Shown one piece after another: positions 1 through 5,813 of a stretch of 6,042 nucleotides of DNA. The notes below the pieces were generated by a model. It was not told the origin of the DNA. It ran no database searches and saw only the letters and a program-made list of their open reading frames with translations. This stretch comes from Palsa-883 sp035486355. Lineage in GTDB: Bacteria > Pseudomonadota > Alphaproteobacteria > Acetobacterales > Acetobacteraceae. The translations under genes and the position numbers were made by a program. Location: assembly GCA_035486355.1 (NCBI GenBank), contig DATHNE010000106.1, forward strand, positions 1 to 6,042, in the 5' to 3' direction. Position 1 is the stretch's first letter. The number at the start of each line of letters is the position of its first letter.

Positions 1-127
1 CAAAGCACAGGTCACAAAAAAACAACCCAAACCTTAACCCAACCAGATCACCAAACACACACGCTCTCACTCATGCATCAAGCAATCCCAATGGACGCCG
101 CCAACGTATCCCTTCCTAGCCTCTGCT

Positions 128-140
128 ATTGTCAAAGAAC
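128..140 (-). promoter_or_regulatory. rRNA-type boxA antitermination site
   Basis: The minus strand reads GTTCTTTGACAAT, closely resembling the E. coli rRNA boxA (TGCTCTTTAACAA) and the GTTCTTTGACA form I recall from alphaproteobacterial rRNA leaders and spacers. boxA RNA binds NusB-NusE and assembles the antitermination complex. It is preceded by a boxB-like hairpin and followed by GGAAGGGATACG then TTGGCGGCG (116-96), which I also associate with alphaproteobacterial rRNA leaders. The embedded TTGACA could be taken for a -35 element, but no matching -10 lies 16-18 bases further on. Confidence 0.5.
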
Positions 141-158
141 GAAGCGAAAGCCGCCCAT

Positions 159-180
159 GCCTTTCGCATCTGCGAAAAGC
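159..180 (-). other. boxB-like hairpin ahead of boxA
   Basis: On the minus strand GCTTTTCGC pairs with GCGAAAGGC around the loop AGAT, and A-T closing extends the stem to 10 pairs. One pair is U-G in minus-strand RNA but would be C-A in plus-strand RNA, which favours the minus strand as the transcribed one. In rRNA leaders a boxB hairpin precedes boxA by a short distance; here the gap is 18 bases. The stem is seen directly; the boxB role is inferred from position. Confidence 0.45.
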
Positions 181-204
181 CCGGCAGCCCTGCTTGAAGG
201 ACTC

Positions 205-221
205 GCGCCATCAACTGGCGC
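205..221 (-). other. Small hairpin in the putative rRNA leader
   Basis: GCGCCA and TGGCGC form a perfect 6-bp stem around the loop GTTGA (minus strand). It lies just downstream of the candidate promoter. It has no T-run, so it is not a terminator. It may be part of the leader structure, but a short stem like this can arise by chance in GC-rich DNA. Confidence 0.35.
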
Positions 222-230
222 AGACCTGAA

Positions 231-259
231 ACGCTAGCGGAGTTGCCAAATCAAAGCAA
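231..259 (-). promoter_or_regulatory. Weak candidate promoter for the putative rRNA leader
   Basis: On the minus strand TTGCTT (259-254) is followed by a 17-base spacer and TAGCGT (236-231). The -35 matches the first three bases of TTGACA, while the -10 keeps only T, A and the final T. It sits just upstream of the two hairpins and boxA, which is the expected place. A second -35-like hexamer, TTGACG (272-267), has no good partner. The assignment rests mainly on position. Confidence 0.25.
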
Positions 260-352
260 GCACTTCCGTCAACGCAGGGGGCGTCATCTAGGCCCGCACC
301 CGACCCAGGTCAAGCCCTTGCGAGGGCGTCTTGGCGGCATCTCACGTGATTT

Positions 353-438
353 CGTGATACCTGCGCAAACAGGTATCCACGGTGCCCGCGGCGCTTGCAG
401 CCATAGGCATGGATGCCCTGAGTTCGCAGGTACGACGG
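353..438. repeat. Imperfect palindromic intergenic repeat of the 'VIPAQAGIHG / PWIPAFAGMT' type
   Basis: The two arms are 353-379 and about 409-438. The left arm reads CGTGATACCTGCGCAAACAG then GTATCCA; the right arm, on the opposite strand, reads CGTCGTACCTGCGAACTCAG then GGCATCCA, so they match at most positions. About 30 bases of GC-rich sequence lie between. Translating the plus strand gives VIPAQTGIHG and the minus strand gives PWIPVCAGIT. These resemble the false peptides produced by a dispersed repeat family common in proteobacteria. It starts 18 bases after the stop of the IMPase-family gene, a usual position for such elements, and the folded RNA could protect the mRNA 3' end or help stop transcription. 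The arms have diverged, which suggests an old copy. The family link is from memory, not a search. Confidence 0.65.
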
Positions 439-456
439 GACCGATCGGCACGTGCG

Positions 457-1287
457 TCAGGCTCCGCCCAGCAGCGCCTCCCGCAGCGCCAGCCAACTGT
501 CGCGATCGGGCGCGACAATCAAGCCGCCATCGACGCGCGTTGCCCGATACGGGCTGCCATCGAACCGGGCGGCGAAGCCGCCGGCTTCGCGGTGCAGCAG
601 CCAACCAGGGGCGTGGTCCCAGGGATACAGCCGATGGAATAGCAGAAAATGCAGCCGTCCGGAGGCAGCTAGGCGGTACTCATGGGCGGCGCAGCGGAAG
701 CCCCACACCGCCGCGACACGCGGCAGATTGGCACACACAGTCGCCCGCTGTGCCGGCGGCAGAAACCGCCAGGACGCGGCGCCTGTCATCTGTGCAACTG
801 GCACCGGATCCGCCACGCGCAGCACCTGCCGGGCGCCGTCGGGCGTTTCGCGCCAAGCCCCCTCCCCGCGCAGCGCCTGCACCCGGTCATCGCCGACCGG
901 ATCATGGATCGCCGCAGCGACCACCTCGTCGCGCACCAGCACCGCCGCCATCACGCCGAACAGCGGCATGCCGTCGGCGAAGTTCATCGTGCCGTCGACC
1001 GGATCGACCACGAAGGCCAGATCGGCATCACCGAGGCGCCCGAGCGGCGACGGGTCGGCCGCCGTCGCCTCCTCACCCACCACCACTGCGCCCGGAAACC
1101 GGCGCAGCAGACCGGCGGTGATCATCGTCTCCGCCGCGCCGTCCGTCTCGGTCACCAGGTCCAACACGTCGGTCTTGGTACGCACGCCATCCGGCGCGAG
1201 GTTGCGGAAGCGCGGCATCACCTCGGCGCGCCCCGCCTCGCGCAGCAGCACCGCGAGATCGCTCAGGTCGCGATGGGTAAAACTCAT
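457..1287 (-). CDS. Inositol-monophosphatase-family phosphatase (SuhB/HisN-like)
   Basis: A 276-residue Mg2+-dependent phosphatase of the IMPase/FBPase fold. Metal-binding motifs are intact: GEE (71-73), DPVDGTMNF (95-103, with Asp95 and Asp98) and WDHAPG (223-228, Asp224), followed by HREAGG (232-237). The N-terminal Lys38-Thr-Asp and DLVTETD (43-49) also match the family. Possible substrates are inositol phosphate, histidinol phosphate (HisN type) or another sugar phosphate, and sequence alone does not decide. I chose ATG at 1287, which overlaps the hflX stop in ATGA. An in-frame start at 1395 would add 36 Arg/Ala/Ser-rich residues lying inside hflX and is rejected. It is the last gene of the hfq-hflX group: a palindromic repeat lies 18 bases past its stop and the putative rRNA leader follows. 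There is no obvious Shine-Dalgarno beyond GAGCG, consistent with translational coupling. Confidence 0.92.
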   Translation of the reverse strand: MSFTHRDLSDLAVLLREAGRAEVMPRFRNLAPDGVRTKTDVLDLVTETDGAAETMITAGLLRRFPGAVVVGEEATAADPSPLGRLGDADLAFVVDPVDGTMNFADGMPLFGVMAAVLVRDEVVAAAIHDPVGDDRVQALRGEGAWRETPDGARQVLRVADPVPVAQMTGAASWRFLPPAQRATVCANLPRVAAVWGFRCAAHEYRLAASGRLHFLLFHRLYPWDHAPGWLLHREAGGFAARFDGSPYRATRVDGGLIVAPDRDSWLALREALLGGA

Positions 1288-2615
1288 GACAGGCGCTCGA
1301 ACCGCGCGCGATCGGCCGGCAGCAGCCGCACCTTCACTTGCACTGCTTCCTCCGCGTCGTGACGGTCGAGCACCTCGCCGTGCTGGTACAACCAAGCCAG
1401 CCGAGCACCGTCAGTGTGCGCGATGGCGTAATCGGCCTCCTCCATGCCCGCGGCGATGCGCGCGTCGATCGCCGCGGCCAATACCGTCAGACCCTCGCCG
1501 GTGACGGCGGAGACCGCGATGGCATCACCGCGCACCGGCACAAGCGCCACGCCGCCCAGCAGGTCGGCCTTGTTCAAGACCTCGACGGTGCGCGCCCGCC
1601 AGTCGGCATCCAGGGTGACGTCGGCCACCATGCCGTCCAGCACACCGATCACGTCGGCCCGCTGCGCCGCGCTGTCGGGGTGCGCGGCGTCACGCACGTG
1701 CAGGATGACGTCGGCCTCGGCGACTTCCTCCAGCGTCGCGCGGAACGCCTCCACCAACTCATGAGGCAGGTCGCTGATGAAGCCCACCGTGTCGGACAGG
1801 ATCGCGCGCCGGCCCGCCGGCAGCCGCAGCCCGCGCATGGTAGGATCCAGCGTTGCGAACAATTGGTCGCGCGCCGACACTTCGGCTCCAGTCAGCGCAT
1901 TGAACAGCGTTGATTTTCCAGCATTCGTGTAACCTACCAAAGCAATTACCGGAAATGGCACCCGCCGCCGTGCGGTACGGTGCAGGCCGCGCGTGCGTCG
2001 TACTTGCTCCAGCTGCTTCTTCAGCCGCACCATGCGCTCACCAATCTGACGGCGGTCGGCCTCGATCTGTGTCTCACCCGGTCCGCCCAGGAAGCCGAAG
2101 CCACCGCGCTGCCGCTCCAAATGGGTCCATGACCGCACCAAACGTGAGCGCTGATAATCCAGATGCGCCAGCTCCACCTGCAGCGTGCCTTCCTTCGTCG
2201 CTGCGCGTTCCCCGAAGATGTCCAAAATCAGCCCGGTGCGATCGATCACCTTGCACGCCCAGGCGCGTTCCAGGTTGCGCTGCTGTACCGGCGACAGCGC
2301 CGCATCGATGATCGCGACCGTCACGTCCTGCCCGGCGATCGCCTCACCCTGCGATGCGGTCTGGCCCTCACCCAGCAAGGTTGCGGGACGGCGCGCGCGC
2401 AACGGCAGGATCGCCGTGTGCACGACCACGAGGCCGATTGAGGCGGCCAATCCGACCGCCTCGGCCAGCCGCGCCTCCGCCGCGCGGGCCTGATCACCCG
2501 ACGCGCCGGAGTCCCATGGCAGGATCACGGCGGCGCGGGTCGGACCCGCGCCGTTGCTTACGCCCTTGGGCGCGCTATTCGAGGGAGAAACGTCCGCCAG
2601 CGCCCGCTCAGTCAC
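1284..2615 (-). CDS. hflX: GTPase HflX (ribosome-associated)
   Basis: A 443-residue Obg/HflX-class GTPase that binds the 50S subunit and in studied bacteria splits stalled or stressed 70S ribosomes. The N-terminal HflX domain (about 26-200) contains RPATLLGEGQ and the signature GGPGETQIEADRR (177-189), followed by a basic coiled helix (MVRLKKQLEQVRRTR). The G domain begins near 221: G1 GYTNAGKST (228-236), switch I region LFATLDPT (252-259), G3 DTVGF (275-279) followed by DLPHELVEAFRATLEEV, G4 NKAD (348-351) and G5 SAVTGEGL (369-376). A short C-terminal extension completes it; the length is typical. The GTG start at 2615 overlaps the hfq stop by 8 bp, and the TGA overlaps the ATG of the next gene by 4 bp, so translation of all three is probably coupled. 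hfq-hflX adjacency is widespread in proteobacteria. The first 25 residues look variable and low in complexity. Confidence 0.96.
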   Translation of the reverse strand: MTERALADVSPSNSAPKGVSNGAGPTRAAVILPWDSGASGDQARAAEARLAEAVGLAASIGLVVVHTAILPLRARRPATLLGEGQTASQGEAIAGQDVTVAIIDAALSPVQQRNLERAWACKVIDRTGLILDIFGERAATKEGTLQVELAHLDYQRSRLVRSWTHLERQRGGFGFLGGPGETQIEADRRQIGERMVRLKKQLEQVRRTRGLHRTARRRVPFPVIALVGYTNAGKSTLFNALTGAEVSARDQLFATLDPTMRGLRLPAGRRAILSDTVGFISDLPHELVEAFRATLEEVAEADVILHVRDAAHPDSAAQRADVIGVLDGMVADVTLDADWRARTVEVLNKADLLGGVALVPVRGDAIAVSAVTGEGLTVLAAAIDARIAAGMEEADYAIAHTDGARLAWLYQHGEVLDRHDAEEAVQVKVRLLPADRARFERLS

Positions 2616-2913
2616 TCGCGACAGGGCTCAGCTCCCGCAGCGAATCACGCGTGAGCGTAGTGCTGCCCTCGGCCTTGCTGGCATCGAACAGTTGGATCGG
2701 AGCTCCCGGCATCACAGTGCTGATGGCATGCTTGTAGACGAGCTGGGTATGCCCGTCCCGCCGCAGCAGGACCGAGAAGTTGTCAAACCAGGTGATAATT
2801 CCCTGAAGTTTGACACCGTTGACCAGAAACACGGTCACCGGAGTCTTTTGCTTGCGCACATGGTTCAGGAACACGTCCTGCACATTCTGCGATTTTTCAG
2901 TTGCCACAGTCAT
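2608..2913 (-). CDS. hfq: RNA chaperone Hfq
   Basis: A 101-residue Sm-like protein that forms a hexameric ring and pairs small regulatory RNAs with mRNAs. The core runs from about residue 8 to 70. The Sm1 part contains QDVFLNHVRK and VTVFLVNGVKLQG; the Sm2 part is YKHAIST (60-66), whose Tyr-Lys-His forms the proximal-face uridine pocket. Gln12 and Asp13 match the conserved Q-D of the proximal face, and RKQK (20-23) is the basic rim patch. A tail of about 30 residues (from APIQLFDAS to PVASD) is Ser/Thr and charge rich and probably disordered, as in other Hfq proteins. I chose ATG at 2913 because family members begin a few residues before SQNVQ. A TTG at 3003, right after the HAD stop, would add 30 residues translated from the hairpin and A-rich leader, which is unlikely. 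AGAAGG is unusually close to the ATG. Its stop overlaps the hflX GTG start (GTGACTGA). Confidence 0.96.
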   Translation of the reverse strand: MTVATEKSQNVQDVFLNHVRKQKTPVTVFLVNGVKLQGIITWFDNFSVLLRRDGHTQLVYKHAISTVMPGAPIQLFDASKAEGSTTLTRDSLRELSPVASD

Positions 2914-2949
2914 ATCCTTCTTGTTGTCTTTGGTATTGTTGTTGTTTTT
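2914..2949 (-). promoter_or_regulatory. A-rich ARN-triplet leader immediately upstream of hfq (possible Hfq self-binding site)
   Basis: The 36 bases before the hfq ATG, read on the minus strand, start with five consecutive A-purine-N triplets (AAA AAC AAC AAC AAT). After an ACC break come AAA, then AAC AAG AAG, ending AAGGAT directly at the start codon. The distal face of Hfq binds ARN-type repeats, and E. coli Hfq is known to repress its own translation by binding its mRNA leader. The segment overlaps the likely ribosome-binding site (AGAAGG, only 2 bases from ATG), so bound Hfq would block initiation. Autoregulation here is inference. Confidence 0.4.
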
Positions 2950-2954
2950 AGCCA

Positions 2955-2979
2955 CCCGATCGCGCGCTCGGCGATCGGG
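2955..2979 (-). promoter_or_regulatory. Perfect 9-bp hairpin between the HAD gene and hfq
   Basis: Read on the minus strand, CCCGATCGC and GCGATCGGG form a perfect 9-bp stem around the 7-base loop CGAGCGC. It begins 24 bases after the HAD stop and ends 41 bases before the hfq ATG. No T-run follows on either strand, so it is not a standard intrinsic terminator. It could be an mRNA stability or processing element that separates the hfq message from the HAD message, or part of the structured hfq leader. The stem is seen directly; the role is inferred. Confidence 0.5.
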
Positions 2980-3003
2980 CTCAGGCACTTTAGCAGCAGT
3001 CAA

Positions 3004-3663
3004 TCAATCGATGGCAAGCGCATGCAAACGCGCTGCCAACGCATGTGCGGACGGGAAATGGACATCGGGCGCGGCATGGTCAACACCCAGATCGTGCGCG
3101 GCATCCCCAATCAAAACGGCAGTCACGCCGGCGGCGCGTGCAGCCTGCATGTCGAGCGCGGTGTCACCCAGATACCAGACCGTCGGACCGGCTGTGGCAC
3201 TGAGTTGCTGTAGAGCGAGATGGATCGGTGCGGGGTTGGGTTTATCGGCGGTGGCGTCCCCTGCCCCGATCACGGTGCGGAAATGCCCGGCCCAGCCGAG
3301 ATGCCCCACCTCGGCGCGCAGGAACCGTCCGGTCTTGTTCGACACCACGCCCTGCGGCCAGGCCGCCCCGGCCACCAGCGCCGCGGCCGCGCCGGGCATC
3401 GGGCGGACATGCGCCAGGTGCTGCTCCGTCAGAGTGGCGTAGAAGATGTCGCGTGCCTCGTGCCAGCGGTTGCCGAACATCGCAGGGAAGCTTTCAGCCA
3501 GCGACACGCGGACGCGAGCGCGGGTGTCGGCCGCGGTCCAATGCGGCATGGCGAAAACGGTGAACACGGCGTTCAGCGCCGCGGCGATGCCGGCCCAGCC
3601 GTCGACCAGGGTGTTGTCCCAGTCGTAGAGGAGGATGGAGGGACGTCGAATGTCGGATGTCAT
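3004..3663 (-). CDS. HAD-superfamily phosphatase, phosphoglycolate-phosphatase-like
   Basis: A 219-residue cytosolic hydrolase of the haloacid dehalogenase superfamily, expected to cleave a small phosphate ester through an aspartyl-phosphate intermediate with Mg2+. All four HAD motifs are visible: motif I DWDNT (Asp14 nucleophile, Asp16 acid/base), motif II VVSNK (Ser108), motif III DKPNP (Lys141), and motif IV GDTALD (Asp167, Asp171). A helical cap fits between motifs I and II (about 22-88), as in the phosphoglycolate phosphatase/beta-phosphoglucomutase group, and the length is normal. The substrate cannot be told from sequence; Trp between the two motif I aspartates is less common than Phe, Leu or Met. 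ATG at 3663 is the only start that keeps a short N-terminus before motif I; the Shine-Dalgarno is poor (CTGGATC). The stop lies 90 bases before the hfq start on the same strand, so it is probably the first gene of the hfq-hflX operon. Confidence 0.88.
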   Translation of the reverse strand: MTSDIRRPSILLYDWDNTLVDGWAGIAAALNAVFTVFAMPHWTAADTRARVRVSLAESFPAMFGNRWHEARDIFYATLTEQHLAHVRPMPGAAAALVAGAAWPQGVVSNKTGRFLRAEVGHLGWAGHFRTVIGAGDATADKPNPAPIHLALQQLSATAGPTVWYLGDTALDMQAARAAGVTAVLIGDAAHDLGVDHAAPDVHFPSAHALAARLHALAID

Positions 3664-3723
3664 GATCCAGGTGGCCGCACACGTGTCAAGAAGGCGTACT
3701 GTCGTAGACTTGGTGCGCGCTGG

Positions 3724-5643
3724 CTACTGCCCCTTGCCCATCTCGTAGCCGAAGATTTGAAAGAATTCACTGCCGCTCTCGTCGAACATCGCAATCTCGG
3801 CGTCACTGAGTTGCGTCCGCCAACGTCCCACGGATGAGGCCGGAGACACACTCGTTCCGTGGACAGTGAATTTCGTATCGTCCAGTGTGCTGTCCATCTT
3901 CAGCTCAAATCCAAGAAAGCCGGACAGGCGCATCAGCTCGGCTCCGTTGCGCTGAATGATATCTTCGTATCTGACAAAGATCATGTCCGGCGTTGCCGCC
4001 TCATGAATCTTACGCAACTGGGTGCACGCCCAACGCACCTGCTGCAACAGCGTCCTTTCGGGAACGTTCTTGAAATAAGACATCCGGGAACAATAAAGGT
4101 CACGGGGATCACGGACCAACACAATCTCCTTTGTCGGTCCAAACATGGCGCGCGCGAACTGCCGCGGCAGAACGTCGAGATTGTTATTCTTCTCTGCGAA
4201 GAACCTGGCATGCTCTTTCCGCTGTTCGTCCTGGTTCCGCGTGTAGTACTCCGTGATGATACGACGAAAAGCGCGAAAGGTCTCATCGGGAATGAAGCTC
4301 GAAAAGAACTCATCATGTCTCGATTTCATCTCGAAGGCGGCTTCGTAATCTTCCGCCGAGAACGGATTGAAACCGACAAAAAAACCATCACCTTCCAGAC
4401 GGTCGGGATGTGTCGATCGCTTGAGATCAGCCGCCATTGTCAACACACGATGCGCTGCCGCGTAGTACGACAACATGCGAACTTCATATGGGTGGCAGTT
4501 GGCAACAATCACTTCAGGACACTGCCCAAGCCGTTCCATCAACATGGTTGTACCCGAGCGTCCAGGTGCAGTAACAAGTATGGGTCTCAGCAGCTCTAGG
4601 CTGTTCGTCGCTGCGAAACTCTTGCGTCCATTTGCTAACACCTCGGCACTGTCGAGAAATCGGACCCAGACCTGAAGGTCCAGGCCTTCGGGTAACGGTG
4701 GGTCAAACCGGAATCGAAAGCCATGACCTTCACTAGCCCATTTGCCGGCTGTCACAATGTCAGGACGTACCGCCTCGCACTGCACAGCGGCCATGCGCTG
4801 GCCATTCACGAACACGACCACGGTGACCGGCAAATCCGGCCTTTCGCGATCGGCAGCCCACCCAATGAGTTCTTTGCGCGATGCCACATCGACATGACCA
4901 ACAAACCGCGACAGCGGCGGGGCGGGATCGGCCGCGACCTCCAACAAAGCTATCCCGGGTACCTCTTGCGCGTCGTTGGCGATGCCCGAGATAAGCTGGT
5001 CCCCTCCCTCCAACGCAACCTCAGATTCGGCAAATCGGACATCAATGTGTGAGGTTGTACCGACAGGTACCGGCACTTCCAATCGATACTCAAAACCATG
5101 GGCGCCGTTGCCGTATTGGCCAGACGCCGCCAGATCCTCGCGTGGTTCATCGCATGCGACACGCGCGATCTCGTGGCCGTCGATGAGAATGACCACGGAA
5201 ACAACCTCGTCAGGCGCACCCTCGCATGCCGCCCATCCGGCGATCCCGTGTGCATCGCACCGGTCAACAGATCCGACAAAGGGTCGCGACGGTGGCGCAT
5301 CGTCTTTGCCACGTTCTTCCTCCGGCTGCGCGGCGGCCGGTTGCTGGATTTGCGGCACTCGCCACTGACCGACCAACTTGCCACTTTCAACAAACCGCAC
5401 CACGATCTCATGGTCCTGACCTTCGGGAAGCGGTGGATCGAACGCGAACAGAATGCCGTGGTTGCCAGATCCCAGCCCGGTGGCGTCCTTCATGTCGTCG
5501 CGTGGCTGATCCGCCAGGTGAATACCAATCAATCGGCCATTCCCGAAGATCGCCACCTCCATCGAAACGGACGGCCGGTCGGTATCGGCCGCCCAACCAC
5601 GGATCACCCAATGATCAACCAGATCGATATGCCCAAACAGCAT
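3724..5643 (-). CDS. Sulfotransferase with three N-terminal repeat modules
   Basis: Predicted 639-residue protein that should transfer sulfate from PAPS to a hydroxyl or amino group of a glycan or other acceptor; the acceptor is unknown. Three related modules come first, at about residues 4-95, 124-214 and 249-339. Each begins G-x-[IV]-D, contains GWAA, an [ND]G segment and an R-x-[DE] pair, then G-[NA]-HG-[FI] or EGHGF, and ends DPPLPEG or similar plus VRF. Proline/acidic linkers separate them. The sulfotransferase domain covers about 354-633: 5'-phosphosulfate loop APGRSGTTML (359-368), a possible catalytic Glu in AEKNN (Glu484), 3'-phosphate site EIVLVRDPRDLYCSRMSYFK (506-525) with Arg511 and Ser519, and a GRWR motif near 606-609. 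No signal peptide or membrane helix is evident. I chose the ATG at 5643 because module 1 begins right after it; a GTG at 5709 would add 22 non-conserved residues. Both have weak ribosome-binding sites. The catalytic half is visibly poorer in GC than neighbouring genes. Family assignment is strong; function in surface polysaccharide modification is inference. Confidence 0.85.
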   Translation of the reverse strand: MLFGHIDLVDHWVIRGWAADTDRPSVSMEVAIFGNGRLIGIHLADQPRDDMKDATGLGSGNHGILFAFDPPLPEGQDHEIVVRFVESGKLVGQWRVPQIQQPAAAQPEEERGKDDAPPSRPFVGSVDRCDAHGIAGWAACEGAPDEVVSVVILIDGHEIARVACDEPREDLAASGQYGNGAHGFEYRLEVPVPVGTTSHIDVRFAESEVALEGGDQLISGIANDAQEVPGIALLEVAADPAPPLSRFVGHVDVASRKELIGWAADRERPDLPVTVVVFVNGQRMAAVQCEAVRPDIVTAGKWASEGHGFRFRFDPPLPEGLDLQVWVRFLDSAEVLANGRKSFAATNSLELLRPILVTAPGRSGTTMLMERLGQCPEVIVANCHPYEVRMLSYYAAAHRVLTMAADLKRSTHPDRLEGDGFFVGFNPFSAEDYEAAFEMKSRHDEFFSSFIPDETFRAFRRIITEYYTRNQDEQRKEHARFFAEKNNNLDVLPRQFARAMFGPTKEIVLVRDPRDLYCSRMSYFKNVPERTLLQQVRWACTQLRKIHEAATPDMIFVRYEDIIQRNGAELMRLSGFLGFELKMDSTLDDTKFTVHGTSVSPASSVGRWRTQLSDAEIAMFDESGSEFFQIFGYEMGKGQ

Positions 5644-5813
5644 CAGTCGTACGTTCCCATAGTGGCTAAGGGTCTCCCTCGACGCGAGGCTCCGCCAAGG
5701 GGCGCGCACCTTGGCCGAGGATCAGGCGGGTCAAAATGTCCAATCCGGTCACGAAACCGAGAGAATTGTCTCGAAATATCGCAAAGGCGACCCCTGGGCG
5801 CCGAGCCAAAACG

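Larger units (their letters stand above)
1..240 (-). other. Putative leader of a ribosomal RNA operon; the rRNA gene would lie off the left edge
   Basis: This 240-base stretch contains no credible protein gene. Read on the minus strand it holds, in order, a small hairpin, a boxB-like hairpin, boxA, the segment GGAAGGGATACG, and a G/T-rich tract that ends in a run of seven T near the left edge. No tRNA-Ile or tRNA-Ala and no 16S 3' end precede it, so a leader ahead of 16S fits better than a 16S-23S spacer. No rRNA body is seen inside the window, which makes the prediction conditional on what lies beyond base 1. A lone boxA-bearing leader of another operon is the alternative. Confidence 0.42.

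Noticed and set aside
1288..1395. 36-residue N-terminal extension of the IMPase-family protein
   Set aside because: It lies wholly inside hflX and has an Arg/Ser/Ala-rich out-of-frame composition; ATGA overlap supports the start at 1287.
243..1504. Long plus-strand reading frames opposite the phosphatase and hflX (up to 350 codons)
   Set aside because: They are Arg/Pro/Ala/Ser-rich, show no known motifs, and lie opposite genes with complete catalytic motifs; long antisense frames are expected in GC-rich DNA.
2914..3003. 30-residue N-terminal extension of Hfq from a TTG start
   Set aside because: It would be translated from the hairpin and A-rich leader, and Hfq proteins begin close to SQNVQ; the ATG at 2913 is preferred.
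3661..3689. Perfect TTGACA (minus strand, 3689-3684) upstream of the HAD gene as a promoter
   Set aside because: The hexamer 17 bases on is ATCATG, which is a poor -10 and overlaps the start codon; no convincing promoter can be called, although the operon promoter is expected near here.
5758..5773. Short inverted repeat CGAGA/TCTCG upstream of the sulfotransferase
   Set aside because: Only 5 bp with a 6-base loop; too short to separate from chance or to assign as an operator.
5776..5813. Possible terminator after the partial gene at the right
   Set aside because: The GGCGCCC/GGGTCGCC segment folds only with a bulge or a too-small loop and no T-run follows.
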